A program made the translations under genes and the position numbers. A model generated the notes under the pieces. It saw only the letters and a program-made list of their open reading frames with translations, did no database searches and was not told the origin of the DNA. DNA of 64,000 nt from CAZWKQ01 sp964634005. Its GTDB lineage: Bacteria > Bacteroidota > Bacteroidia > Bacteroidales > JACABE01. Positions 18,468 to 27,638 of the stretch are shown one piece after another (the first letter of the stretch is position 1; each line of letters starts with the position of its first letter). Location: positions 119,781-183,780 of the forward strand of contig CAZWKQ010000005.1 in assembly GCA_964634005.1 (NCBI GenBank), given 5' to 3'.

Positions 18468-18962
18468 TTTAAATAAATTGTAAATTAAAAAAAATAACGA
18501 TGAAATTTATTAATTTAATATAAACTGTTTCCTGATAGTTTTTTATTCGGAGTTGTATAATGCTATACATTATCGTCAATTAGTTTAAAAAACAAATTTA
18601 TTGGAATATTTGCTCAAATTTAAGGCGTTTTAACGATGTTTCAAAAATTATTACCAACTAAAATTGCAAAAATTTGCATTGTCACGCATATAAAAAATAC
18701 TTTTTATGAGAAACTAATACATAACAATACACATAATTCATAAAGTTTTGATAATTGGAGGATTTTGAATTATTGTCACATTAGCAATAGTTTAATATTT
18801 GCAGTTACTCTAAAAACAAACTGATTCAGAAATTAACTTTGCCGAGTTCAGGCAACTTACGTTTATTTTCACAGTCTTTGTAAATAATTGTAAGTTTAAT
18901 CCTTTTTTAAACCATAAATACTTAATAGCCATTTATTTATCTTGTCATTTTATTCGGGTTAA
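18468..18962. other. 495-bp intergenic region
   Basis: AT-rich; no gene, RNA or convincing hairpin was seen. It holds the promoter of the symporter on its left side. Confidence 0.5.
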
Positions 18963-19835
18963 TTACACTTTGTGTTTAATAAATGTTCCTTTATCTAATT
19001 CTTCAAAAGCGAGATCCAGTTCTTCTTTTGTATTCATTACAATTGGACCGCCCCAAGCTATTGATTCTCTCAGCGGTTTTGCCGCTAATAATACAAACCT
19101 TGCTCCCTGATTTCCTGAACGAACTACAACAGCATCGGTTGTCGTATCATTTTTATTTGATGAAGTAAATAAAACAGCACACGATTTATTTTCAAAATCA
19201 GAAAGGCTTTCATCAACGGCAAGTGTTCCGTCCAATAAATAAATAAACAAGGTTTCATTATTGGGGGTTTCGTTATAAACCCATGTATGATTTGGAACCA
19301 ATTCGATATCTAAGTATTTAACCTTTACATATTTCCCTTCAAAAACACCATTTTTTCCTTTATATGTACCTGCTAATATTCTTACTGTGGCATTTTCTTC
19401 TTCTACCAATGTAATCTTATCATAAGTTATATCGCCATAACTCGGAATTGTCATTTTATCTTTTGCCGGCAGATTTACCCAAAGCTGGCATCCCAGCATT
19501 CTTTCAGAGGGCTTGGGCATCTCCTGATGAATAATACCTGAGCCGGCTGTCATCCATTGACATTCCAAATCATGAATTGTACCATTATTTCCCAGGCTAT
19601 CACCATGGTCAATATTGCCTTTAATCAAATAAGTTATCGTTTCAATTCCCCTGTGCGGATGCCATGGAAAACCTTTAATGTAGTCTTTAGGGTCGGTAGA
19701 ATCAAAACCATCGAGCATTAAAAACGGATCAAAATCCTTAACGTTTTTTAAACCTAACACTCGTCTTAAATGCACACCTGCACCATCAATAGTATGCTTT
19801 CCTCTTATTATTTGTGAGGCTATTCTTTTTGTCAT
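18963..19835 (-). CDS. Pirin family bicupin protein
   Basis: The 290-residue protein has the pirin N-terminal cupin with metal ligands H59 and H61 (FPWHPHRGIET), H103 and E105 (SGIIHQEMP), the same set as H56/H58/H101/E103 in human pirin. The C-terminal cupin follows (ILAGTYKGKNGV, then LLAAKPLRESIAWGGPIVMN). Bacterial pirins include quercetinases and regulators of central metabolism; the substrate is not predictable. It is a single gene between long intergenic regions. Confidence 0.92.
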   Translation of the reverse strand: MTKRIASQIIRGKHTIDGAGVHLRRVLGLKNVKDFDPFLMLDGFDSTDPKDYIKGFPWHPHRGIETITYLIKGNIDHGDSLGNNGTIHDLECQWMTAGSGIIHQEMPKPSERMLGCQLWVNLPAKDKMTIPSYGDITYDKITLVEEENATVRILAGTYKGKNGVFEGKYVKVKYLDIELVPNHTWVYNETPNNETLFIYLLDGTLAVDESLSDFENKSCAVLFTSSNKNDTTTDAVVVRSGNQGARFVLLAAKPLRESIAWGGPIVMNTKEELDLAFEELDKGTFIKHKV

Positions 19836-20512
19836 TTTATGTAATTGTTTAAATGATTATTTTTTGTTTAAAGATACAGATATTTATTACAGCAATAACT
19901 TTTTGAATGATTATTTTTTGTTGATTTTTGCTTTTATATCAACTCTACTTATTAATCAAATGTTGAATAAAAGAAGGCAATGAAAAGGTTTCAACTATAT
20001 TTGCTACATAGTTTGGGAAAAGGCAGACAATTGTTTTAAAAAATGTGCAGTGGCATAAAGAACATTGTGTTGGCTCTCTCGGCTTGTAAATATTTTGTTT
20101 TTCTGAACTCTCATACCGGCTTTTTTCCCAGTTTTTAAATTTCGATAGCTAGCTATCTTTTACACTTGAGATAACTATCATATATGTATATTAAGCTCAT
20201 ACAACACAGCCATTTTTAAAGGCTATGTATGCTAAATATCATATTCATTTATCTTACTGACAAATTTAATAATTTTTATAACTCATCAAATTATGATTTA
20301 ATTTTTTTCAAACCTGCTTCTGATATTTTCATTAATATTCTAGTTCTAAAGTTTGTATTTCAGTTACCTTCTATCTCAAATCCGCTTGGTTTTATACAAA
20401 TACTTTTTCTTATTTTGCTGAATATAGGTAGATTAAAGCTGTTTAAAAAACTTTTGTACAAAGCTCCGCCACGTCAGCTAATCTGACTACTAAATACTTA
20501 ACGACATCTTTA
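19836..20512. other. 677-bp intergenic region left of the tandem array
   Basis: No supported gene. An 85-codon open frame at 20229-20486 is hydrophobic and AT-driven, without a start context or recognisable similarity. A 14-bp palindrome, GATAGCTAGCTATC, lies at 20144-20157. The right end abuts the 21-bp repeat array. Confidence 0.5.
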
Positions 20513-20750
20513 AAAACCGGGTGATCCAATCGAAAAACCATGTGGTTCGAACGAAAAACCATGTGGTCCAAACGAAAAACCGGGTGATCCGATCGAAAAA
20601 CCATGTGGTCCGAACGAAAAACCATGTGGTCCGAACGAAAAACCATGTGGTCCAAACGAAAAACCAAGTGGTCCAAACGAAAAACCAAGTGGTTCGATCG
20701 AAAAACCGGGTGGTCCGATCGAAAAACCACCTGATCAAAACGAAAAACTA
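20513..20750. repeat. Tandem array of about eleven 21-bp units
   Basis: The unit is AAAAACC + NNG + TGGTCCGAACG, for example AAAAACCATGTGGTCCGAACG, repeated head to tail about eleven times with point variation (ATG/GGG/AAG after AAAAACC; TCCGAAC, TCCAAAC or TCCGATC in the second half). Because 21 is a multiple of three, it is open in several frames on both strands and gives heptapeptide repeats, so the open frames here are not evidence of coding. There are no spacers, so it is not CRISPR. It lies in a 1.28-kb gene-free gap. Confidence 0.93.
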
Positions 20751-21116
20751 TATATTTTGAGTACCCTTTTATATCTCTGTTTGGTTTGATTCAATTATCA
20801 AAAAATACAATCAAAAGCTTATCTCAGGCTTAATCTAATTTCCCGGTTATCCCAATTAATTTAATTAGTTTACATCGTTCCTAATGAAAAATGGGATTAA
20901 TATCTGTCGGTATTGTTTTTTAAATTAAATAAAAAAAATTGTAACTTTTCGAAAACACTTGACGTCATATTCAAAAACAATTACAAACCATAAATAAAAA
21001 ATGCCATGATACGAGCCATAATAAATATTCACACACAAATGGATGTTTATTTGGCAAGTTCTCCCGAATAATCGGGACAAGCAATCTGAAAATTAAATAA
21101 TTAAAAAAATAAAAAT
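20751..21116. other. 366-bp intergenic region upstream of the DUF2807 gene
   Basis: AT-rich with no gene. A small GC-rich hairpin TCCCGA-ATAA-TCGGGA lies at 21062-21077, 40 bp before the ATG at 21117, and may be a leader hairpin. No other structure was seen. Confidence 0.5.
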
Positions 21117-22640
21117 ATGAAAAAACAGATTTTTCTTTTACTTACTGCAATTTTTTTTACAGGAATTATTAAAGCACAGGAAAATGAAATAGTTGAAAAA
21201 AACTACAAGCTCGAGCCTTTTACCGGAATTGATGCCGGCGATGTTTCGATAATTTACATTTCAAATGGCGAAAATTATGCTGCAAAAGTTGAAACTTCGG
21301 AACCAAGCGAAGAAGCAAGCCTAACCGTGAAAGACGGTGTACTTAAAATTTCCTCAGGCTCAGTAAGCAATTTCAGCAATACAAAGATATTTATCACATG
21401 CCCTAAGCTAAATTTAATAAAAATAAACGGCGTATCGAAAATCAAAAGTATTAATACTATTTCGACGGATAATTTGACGATAAAAGCCGGAGGTGCTTCA
21501 AAAATTGATATTTCAGTAATCGCAAACATCATTAAAAGTAATGTTTCGGGAGCTGCTAAGCTAAATATAAGCGGACAAGCAAATTATCATTACATAGATA
21601 TGAGCGGAGCAGCAAATATCAATGCAAAAGATTTAATAACATCAACAACCGAAATAGAAGGCAGCGGAGTTTCAAAAGCCGATGTCGTCGCAATAGAAGA
21701 ACTTAGCGGAAATATTGGAAGTATGAGCAAAGTTTCATATACCCGAGAACCTAAAAAAAATAATATTGATAAAAGTTCACCTTCAATAATAGAAATGTCG
21801 GACACAAACATAGTTAAAATAAAAAATAAAAACATTAAAAAGAGCAAGACAAATGCCGATACCACAAGAATTAACCTTTTTGGAAATGAAATAGAAGTAA
21901 TAGAAGGAAAAGAAACAAAAATAAATTTTGGCGAAAACGAAATGAAAGTTGACGAAGACGGAAATGTAAAATTTGCCAAATCGGATAAAAAGAAACCATA
22001 TAATCATAAGTTTAAAGGGCATTGGGCAGGTTTTGAACTTGCATTTAACGGCTATTTAAATAAAGATTTCGGTACCGTACTACCTTCGCAATACGAATTT
22101 CTTCAACTCAACGATGTAAAGTCGATAGGAGTAAATCTGAACCTTTTTGAACTCAATGGCAATATTATAAAAAACCGTTTCGGAGTTGTTTCGGGTCTTG
22201 GACTACAATGGAATAACTACAGATTCGACGATAATGTCGTACTTTTACCCGATTCGGGCCGAATTTACGGTTATCATAATACGTCGATAAACAGCTATAT
22301 AAAGAGTAAATTGGTAGAAACATGGGTAAGAGTACCTGTTTTTCTCGAATACCAAACTGCACAGAAAAAAAGCAAACAATTTCATGTAGCTCTTGGCGGC
22401 GTATTCGGATATAAACTATGTTCACACTCAAAACAAGTGCATTTTGAAGGCGGCGACAGAAACAAAGACAAAATATACGACGATTTTTACCTTAATCCGA
22501 TAAAAGTTGATGCCGAAGTAAGAATAGGTTGGGGTATGCTGAATTTATTCGCAAGTTATTCGCTAACAACTATGTTTAAAGAAAACAAAGGACCCGAATT
22601 ATATCCTTATATGGTTGGAATAACCCTTGCAGGTTGGTGA
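21117..22640 (+). CDS. Secreted DUF2807 (head-GIN) protein with C-terminal outer-membrane barrel
   Basis: This is a 507-residue protein. A signal peptide (about 1-20, ending IIKAQ) is followed by a DUF2807 beta-helix domain (about 28-205), seen as repeated short strands such as IKINGVSKIKSI, IKAGGASKIDI, SNVSGAAKLNISG and IDMSGAANINA. A charged linker follows (about 205-300), and then a C-terminal beta-barrel ending in GITLAGW with a terminal aromatic. DUF2807 is usually a stand-alone putative adhesin domain in Bacteroidota; here it is fused to a barrel that would display it. Function unknown; surface adhesion is an inference. Confidence 0.78.
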   Translation: MKKQIFLLLTAIFFTGIIKAQENEIVEKNYKLEPFTGIDAGDVSIIYISNGENYAAKVETSEPSEEASLTVKDGVLKISSGSVSNFSNTKIFITCPKLNLIKINGVSKIKSINTISTDNLTIKAGGASKIDISVIANIIKSNVSGAAKLNISGQANYHYIDMSGAANINAKDLITSTTEIEGSGVSKADVVAIEELSGNIGSMSKVSYTREPKKNNIDKSSPSIIEMSDTNIVKIKNKNIKKSKTNADTTRINLFGNEIEVIEGKETKINFGENEMKVDEDGNVKFAKSDKKKPYNHKFKGHWAGFELAFNGYLNKDFGTVLPSQYEFLQLNDVKSIGVNLNLFELNGNIIKNRFGVVSGLGLQWNNYRFDDNVVLLPDSGRIYGYHNTSINSYIKSKLVETWVRVPVFLEYQTAQKKSKQFHVALGGVFGYKLCSHSKQVHFEGGDRNKDKIYDDFYLNPIKVDAEVRIGWGMLNLFASYSLTTMFKENKGPELYPYMVGITLAGW

Positions 22641-22676
22641 AAGCGTTTTTTCTCAACATACATTAAGTTTAATTGC

Positions 22677-22707
22677 AAAGTGCTATATTTTTTATGGCAC
22701 TTTTTTT
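22677..22707 (+). terminator. Terminator after the DUF2807/barrel gene
   Basis: AAAGTGC pairs with GCACTTT around a T-rich loop and is followed by a run of T. It separates the gene ending at 22640 from yebC. Confidence 0.7.
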
Positions 22708-22714
22708 ATTTTTG
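22707..22714 (+). promoter_or_regulatory. Candidate -7 promoter box for yebC
   Basis: TATTTTTG matches TAnnTTTG, 68 bp upstream of the ATG at 22783 and directly behind the preceding terminator. Confidence 0.4.
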
Positions 22715-22782
22715 CAAAAATTATTAACTTTACCAAATATTTAATTAAATATCATTTTCTTTAACATAAAAAACAGTTTAAT

Positions 22783-23529
22783 ATGTCAGGACATAATAAG
22801 TGGTCGACGATAAAACGTAAAAAAGGAGCATTAGATGCCAAGCGTTCAAAAGAATTTTCGAGAATAATAAAAGAAATAAATGTTGCTGTAAAAGAAGGCG
22901 GTCCCGACCCTGACGGGAATCCCCGTTTGAGATTAGCAATATCAAACGCCAAAGGTGTTAATATGCCCAAAGAAAATGTTTTAAGAGCCATAAACAAAGC
23001 CTCTGACAAAGATTCGGCAAACTTTACCGAAGTTACTTACGAATGCTATGCTCCTCACGGTATTGCAATATTTATCGAATGTACAACCGATAACCTGCAA
23101 CGAACAGTAAGCAATATCAGGTCGTATTTCAATAAATATAACGGCAGTCTCGGAACTAACGGCTCATTGAGCTTCCTGTTCGACAGAAAAGGCATTTTTA
23201 CTATTCCAAAAGACAAACTCAATTTGGATGAAGTAGAACTCGACCTTATTGATGCCGGTGCCGAAGATATTTCACTCGAGGACGACTATTATACCATTAC
23301 TACTGCAATGGAAGATTTTGGTTCGATGATGAAAAAACTCGAAGAACTAAAAATCGAACCCGAAAATGCCGAACTAAGAAGAATTCCAAAAAATCTTGAA
23401 AGAATTGGAATAGAAGAAGCCAAAAAAGTGATGAAACTTATCGAGGTTATCGAAGACGACGACGATGTTGTAAACGTTTTCCACAATATGGAACTTACCG
23501 ATGAACTTCTGAAAGAACTTGAGAAGTAA
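22783..23529 (+). CDS. yebC: YebC/PmpR (TACO1) family protein
   Basis: The 248-residue protein has the family signature N-terminus (MSGHNKWSTIKRKKGALDAK), the conserved NPRLRLAISNAKGVNMPKEN segment and the expected full length. The family was described as DNA-binding regulators; more recent work on YebC/TACO1 connects it to translation of difficult proline stretches. It is convergent with the SpoIID-like gene, with a 7-bp gap. Confidence 0.95.
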   Translation: MSGHNKWSTIKRKKGALDAKRSKEFSRIIKEINVAVKEGGPDPDGNPRLRLAISNAKGVNMPKENVLRAINKASDKDSANFTEVTYECYAPHGIAIFIECTTDNLQRTVSNIRSYFNKYNGSLGTNGSLSFLFDRKGIFTIPKDKLNLDEVELDLIDAGAEDISLEDDYYTITTAMEDFGSMMKKLEELKIEPENAELRRIPKNLERIGIEEAKKVMKLIEVIEDDDDVVNVFHNMELTDELLKELEK

Positions 23530-23536
23530 AAATCAC

Positions 23537-24706
23537 TCAATTATTTCTTTCGGGTATCTTTTTAATTTCGTTGTAGTTAGTTATACTAACATCCTGATAA
23601 TAAAACTTTATAACCTGCTCGGCAGTATAACCGTTTTTTATCATTTTTATTGCACCTTCTTGGCTTAGGCCTACGCCATGCCCATACCCCCTACCGTTAA
23701 AAATTACAAAATCGCCTTGTTTTTTTATACTGAAAAATGTCGATTTAAGGTTTAGATCGCGTCTTATGCTTTTAAGCGGAATACTGTCGTGAAAATAAAC
23801 TAACCTGTTCGGTTGTTCAAAATTAAATGCCTTTGCCCTTTTCAAACTGTCATTAATAGGGTAATTGTAATTGTCGGCCAAATATTTAAGCCATTCTCTT
23901 GCAGGCATTTTATATTCCCACGTACTGTTACGCATACCAAGCGAAAAAGTATCAATTACACTTTTTAAATAAGTAGTAGGTATCGACCAAATATCTTCCG
24001 AATTGATAGTTTCGCCACCCGAATTTGAACAAAATGCCGCAGATATCATTCTCTTGTTTTTATCGACAATAACATCGCCTGTAGTAAGAGTTGTCGCCAT
24101 AAGTATTTGGTAATTATTACATCTGCTTTTATATGCCTGACAATGAACATCATCGCAAAGATTATAACCGTCTTTGTAATGCTTCATCATATTGTTTATA
24201 GCATAAGTTCTTGTTATTAATGCCTGAATCTTGAAAAATTCAATTGAATCGCAACTGCCAAGAATTTCCGATTGTACAACTCCAGCTACATAATGTTCGA
24301 TATCAACTACATTTATTATTTTTAAAAAACCTTTTTCAACCGAAACCTCGATATTATCGTCGTAAATCCTTTCTTTTACATCTGTATTTTGAGGCTTAAT
24401 GTTAAAAATATTTTTTAATCCCTGACCTTCAAACTCTATGAATGAGTATAATCCCAAATCGGTTGTTCCTTTTATTATTCTTATTTTATTATTTTTTCCC
24501 ACCGTAAGCGACACCTGCTGGCTCTTTTCAATTTCACCGAGTTGCTTCTCGTCGCCGTAAATGGAGTATTTTCCGATAATTGAAACTATAACTACTGATT
24601 TTATTGAGTTTTGAGAGTATATTCTTACCGCAAAATCACCGGCTTTTAATTTAAAATTGAAAAGTAATATCGCTATAATAAATATAATTGTCTTTGTTTT
24701 AATCAT
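23537..24706 (-). CDS. SpoIID/LytB-domain protein (putative peptidoglycan lytic enzyme)
   Basis: The 389-residue protein has a signal peptide (about 1-22, ending FKLKAG) and a SpoIID domain from about residue 120: VEHYVAGVVQSEI-like start (DIEHYVAGVVQSEILG), FKIQALITRTYAINN, the CHSNSGG-equivalent AFCSNSGGET, and the C-terminal NGRGYGHGVGLSQEGA. SpoIID proteins are lytic transglycosylases acting on denuded glycan strands; non-sporulating Bacteroidota carry homologues with an unclear role in wall remodelling. Its start overlaps the end of lpxB by 8 bp, so the two are translationally linked. Confidence 0.9.
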   Translation of the reverse strand: MIKTKTIIFIIAILLFNFKLKAGDFAVRIYSQNSIKSVVIVSIIGKYSIYGDEKQLGEIEKSQQVSLTVGKNNKIRIIKGTTDLGLYSFIEFEGQGLKNIFNIKPQNTDVKERIYDDNIEVSVEKGFLKIINVVDIEHYVAGVVQSEILGSCDSIEFFKIQALITRTYAINNMMKHYKDGYNLCDDVHCQAYKSRCNNYQILMATTLTTGDVIVDKNKRMISAAFCSNSGGETINSEDIWSIPTTYLKSVIDTFSLGMRNSTWEYKMPAREWLKYLADNYNYPINDSLKRAKAFNFEQPNRLVYFHDSIPLKSIRRDLNLKSTFFSIKKQGDFVIFNGRGYGHGVGLSQEGAIKMIKNGYTAEQVIKFYYQDVSITNYNEIKKIPERNN

Positions 24707-25823
24707 TTCGTTTAGTTAATTGATTAATAATTGATTTTGCAGTTTTTTCCGATGCTCCTTTACCCTCGAGTTTTAATGTCAGCTCTTTATAATCATTATT
24801 AATTTCATTAATTACGTTTTCGTTTTGAGTAATTTTTTTAAATTCAACAATCAGATTCTCAATTGTTAAATCGCTTTGTATTAATTCTTTAACAGCAGGT
24901 TTATCCAAAATTAAATTTACCAGAGAGATATATTTTACCTGAATAAAATTCTTGGCAAGCAGATACGACAGATAATTTCCCTTGTAACAAACTATTTGAG
25001 GAACATTAAACAAGGCAGTTTCCAATGTTGCAGTCCCCGAAGTTACAACGGCAGCTTTTGATTTGCTGAGAAGATTATAAGTTTTGCCGACAATCAAATC
25101 TACTTTATAATCACCGATAATTTTTTTATAAAAATCAATGGGCAAAGTAGTTACAGCAGCAACTACAAACCTGAAATCGCGAAATTTATCAGATAACTGA
25201 ACCATAAACGGAAGCATTTTTTTTATCTCCTGTTTTCTGCTTCCGGGCAAAAGTGCAATTATAGGCTTATCTTTATTATTGCTATTTAAGATATTGTCCA
25301 CATTAATATTAAAATCGTGCTTATCAATAGCATCGAGTAAAGGATGGCCGACAAATTCGGCTTTAAGGTTGTTATTTTCAAAAAAACTTTTTTCAAAAGG
25401 CAGAATAACATAAAGCCGGTCGATAACTTTCCTCATAATTTTTATGCGCGACTTGTGCCATGCCCATACCTGAGGAGCAATATAGTAAAATACTTTTATA
25501 TTGTTCTGTTTTGCCCATTTAGCAATACGAAGATTAAACCCGGGATAATCTATCAAAATCAAAGCATCGGGATTGAATGAAAGAATATCTTTTTTGCAAA
25601 AAGCAATATTTCTTAAAATAGTTTTTAAGTGCAAAAGCACTTCGATAAATCCCATAAATGCAAGATCGCGATAATGCTTAACAAGCTCTGCGCCGTTATT
25701 TTTCATCATATCGCCTCCCCAACATCTGAAAACGGCTTCATTATCGTGTACTTTCAACGATTTTATCAGGTTTGAACCGTGCAGATCTCCCGAAGCTTCT
25801 CCCGCAATTATGTAGTATTTCAT
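24699..25823 (-). CDS. lpxB: Lipid-A-disaccharide synthase
   Basis: The 374-residue protein is full length for LpxB (GT19). It starts with YYIIAGEASGDLHGSNLI and has FVGHPLLD, LLPGSRKQEI and TSGTATLETALF. It joins UDP-diacylglucosamine to lipid X at the inner membrane to make the lipid A disaccharide. It sits in a compact minus-strand run: DUF502, surE, small membrane protein, lpxB, SpoIID-like. The downstream gene overlaps it by 8 bp; the upstream small gene ends 4 bp before its start. Confidence 0.96.
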   Translation of the reverse strand: MKYYIIAGEASGDLHGSNLIKSLKVHDNEAVFRCWGGDMMKNNGAELVKHYRDLAFMGFIEVLLHLKTILRNIAFCKKDILSFNPDALILIDYPGFNLRIAKWAKQNNIKVFYYIAPQVWAWHKSRIKIMRKVIDRLYVILPFEKSFFENNNLKAEFVGHPLLDAIDKHDFNINVDNILNSNNKDKPIIALLPGSRKQEIKKMLPFMVQLSDKFRDFRFVVAAVTTLPIDFYKKIIGDYKVDLIVGKTYNLLSKSKAAVVTSGTATLETALFNVPQIVCYKGNYLSYLLAKNFIQVKYISLVNLILDKPAVKELIQSDLTIENLIVEFKKITQNENVINEINNDYKELTLKLEGKGASEKTAKSIINQLTKRND

Positions 25824-25827
25824 CTAT

Positions 25828-26121
25828 TTAGTATAAAAATTGTTTCAATTCGCTTTCAAAAATAAAATATGTCAACAGCAATGCAAATGTTATCAGTAAA
25901 ATCGCCCTCCCCGATTTCTCGTAAGATAATACTTTGAAATAATATCTTATAAAAAACACATTGGGAACAACAGCCAAAAGTAAAAGCTTATGATAATGAA
26001 TACTTCCGAGAGATTTAATAAACGGAAAAGAAATATAAATAATGCCGGCAAATATAGTTGGGATAATTAGTCCTACTAAGAAACCGGTTAAATAATTATT
26101 TTTCCTCAATATTCCAATCAT
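25828..26121 (-). CDS. Small three-helix membrane protein between surE and lpxB
   Basis: This is 97 residues, mostly three hydrophobic segments (about 12-32, 42-58, 74-92) with short charged loops. Its start overlaps the surE 3' end by 26 bp and it ends 4 bp before lpxB, so it is embedded in the operon. That position and tight spacing support it as a real gene. I recognise no family; a role in envelope biogenesis with lpxB is a guess from position. Confidence 0.68.
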   Translation of the reverse strand: MIGILRKNNYLTGFLVGLIIPTIFAGIIYISFPFIKSLGSIHYHKLLLLAVVPNVFFIRYYFKVLSYEKSGRAILLITFALLLTYFIFESELKQFLY

Positions 26122-26881
26122 AATTTCTTAATAAGTTAAGATGCTGATATGCTGTAAAATCGAAATGAATAGGTACTATAGAAACATAATTGTTTTTGAT
26201 AGCCCAGTGGTCGGTATCTTCAATAATATCGTCGGAATAAAATACTCCGGTAAGCCAGTAATAATCTCTGTTGTGAGGATCGACTCTGTGTTCAAAAGCC
26301 TCGTCCCAACGCGCTCTTGCCTGACGACAAACTTTAATACCGTTTATTTTGCTTCCGTTTATCTGAGGAAAATTAACGTTTAAACAAGTAAATTCGGGCA
26401 ATCCCTTTTCAATAACCTCTGTTGAAATTTTCTTGACATAATCGTCAATATGGCTGAAATCGGCATTTAACGAATAGTCGTCCAGAGAAAAACCTACAGA
26501 AGGCACACCTTCTATACAACCTTCGATAGCAGCAGCAATAGTCCCCGAGTACACTACATTTACCGAAGCATTAGAACCATGATTTATTCCCGAAAAAATG
26601 AAATCGGGTTTACCTTTTATTACAGCCTTTTCGGCCAGTTTTACGCAATCAACCGGCGTTCCGTTGCAACTATACTCAATATAGTTATCTTCCTGTTTAA
26701 TGAGATTTAGTCTTAACGGAGTATTTACCGTTATGGCATGTCCCATTCCCGACTGAGGTTTATCGGGAGCTACAACAACCACATCTCCTAAAGGCCTAAT
26801 TATTTCAATAAGTTTTCTTAATCCGGGAGCTTCTACTCCGTCGTCGTTAGTTATTAATATTTTTGGTTTCTTCATTTTCAT
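26096..26881 (-). CDS. surE: 5'/3'-nucleotidase SurE
   Basis: The 261-residue protein has the SurE signature KILITNDDGVEAPGL with the metal-binding Asp pair, SGMGHAITVNTPLRL, NGTPVDCVKL and FSGINHGSNAS, all expected for a metal-dependent nucleoside monophosphatase. The start at 26881 (MKMKKPK) or an in-frame ATG 6 bp later are both possible. The start overlaps the DUF502 gene by 35 bp, an unusually long overlap that implies coupled translation. Confidence 0.95.
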   Translation of the reverse strand: MKMKKPKILITNDDGVEAPGLRKLIEIIRPLGDVVVVAPDKPQSGMGHAITVNTPLRLNLIKQEDNYIEYSCNGTPVDCVKLAEKAVIKGKPDFIFSGINHGSNASVNVVYSGTIAAAIEGCIEGVPSVGFSLDDYSLNADFSHIDDYVKKISTEVIEKGLPEFTCLNVNFPQINGSKINGIKVCRQARARWDEAFEHRVDPHNRDYYWLTGVFYSDDIIEDTDHWAIKNNYVSIVPIHFDFTAYQHLNLLRNYDWNIEEK

Positions 26882-27482
26882 TTTTTGTATTAACTTCTGT
26901 AATTCCGCCTGAAACGATAAATTTCATCATTTCAGCAGATGGAGCATGTATTGGCACCACATTTTCGGAAGGTACAACGAATAAATTTCCCGAAAAATTG
27001 TATGAATGCGGTAAATATACAGCAACATAACCGTCTTTAATTCCTATATGAGTTAAGTCTTTCTGAGTAATAAAACCCAATTTGTAAACGTCGGTATCTT
27101 TATTCATTTTAACAAGTACTGCCTCAGAAAACTTTTTCTTTTGCCCAACAAAGGCTTCCATAAAGTCTTTGGTCGAAGTATAAATAACTTTTATAAACGG
27201 AAGCTTCTCCATTATTGAATCCAACAACGAAATCATAGGCTTGGCTAATATCGTCTTTCCAAAAGCTCCTATTAAAGTAATTATTGTTATTGTTACCAAA
27301 ATTCCTAACCCCGGAATTCTAATCCCGAAAAGTTGCTCGAATAAATCATTTGTATTGCTGTCGATAAATTTGAATGAAACATAAATAATAAAAACAGTCG
27401 CCCCTATTGGCGCTACATAAAGCAAGCCCTCAAGAAAATTGTTAAATACTTTCTTTGACAAATGATTGAAATTATGTTTCAT
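26847..27482 (-). CDS. DUF502 family membrane protein
   Basis: The 211-residue protein has two N-terminal membrane segments (about 16-38 and 52-74; LLYVAPIGATVFIIY and LGILVTITIITLIGAF). A soluble domain follows with LPFIKVIYTSTKDFMEAF, KLGFIT and YVAVYLPHSYNFSGNLFVVP, the normal DUF502 layout. Molecular function is not established for the family. The highly charged tail (about 195-211) is encoded over the surE start and may owe its sequence to that overlap. It is the first gene of the surE-lpxB run. Confidence 0.88.
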   Translation of the reverse strand: MKHNFNHLSKKVFNNFLEGLLYVAPIGATVFIIYVSFKFIDSNTNDLFEQLFGIRIPGLGILVTITIITLIGAFGKTILAKPMISLLDSIMEKLPFIKVIYTSTKDFMEAFVGQKKKFSEAVLVKMNKDTDVYKLGFITQKDLTHIGIKDGYVAVYLPHSYNFSGNLFVVPSENVVPIHAPSAEMMKFIVSGGITEVNTKNENEETKNINN

Positions 27483-27638
27483 AAAATGAATAAGTATTCG
27501 TTTTATCCTAAGCTATTTTTTACTTACACCCAAACTAAAGTTTAAATATTTTCCAAATTTAAACTATTTTTAAAAATTAGTCTTGTTAAAAAAATAAAAA
27601 TGTTAGTTAATAATGAAATCAATATTGTTAAAAAGAAA

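Noticed and set aside
20229..20486. 85-codon open frame on the plus strand
   Set aside because: AT-driven hydrophobic composition, no convincing start context and no recognisable similarity.
20513..20750. CRISPR array
   Set aside because: Units are contiguous with no unique spacers, and no cas genes are present.
20443..20760. Three overlapping open frames through the 21-bp array
   Set aside because: A 21-bp unit without stops is open in any frame; coding cannot be inferred.
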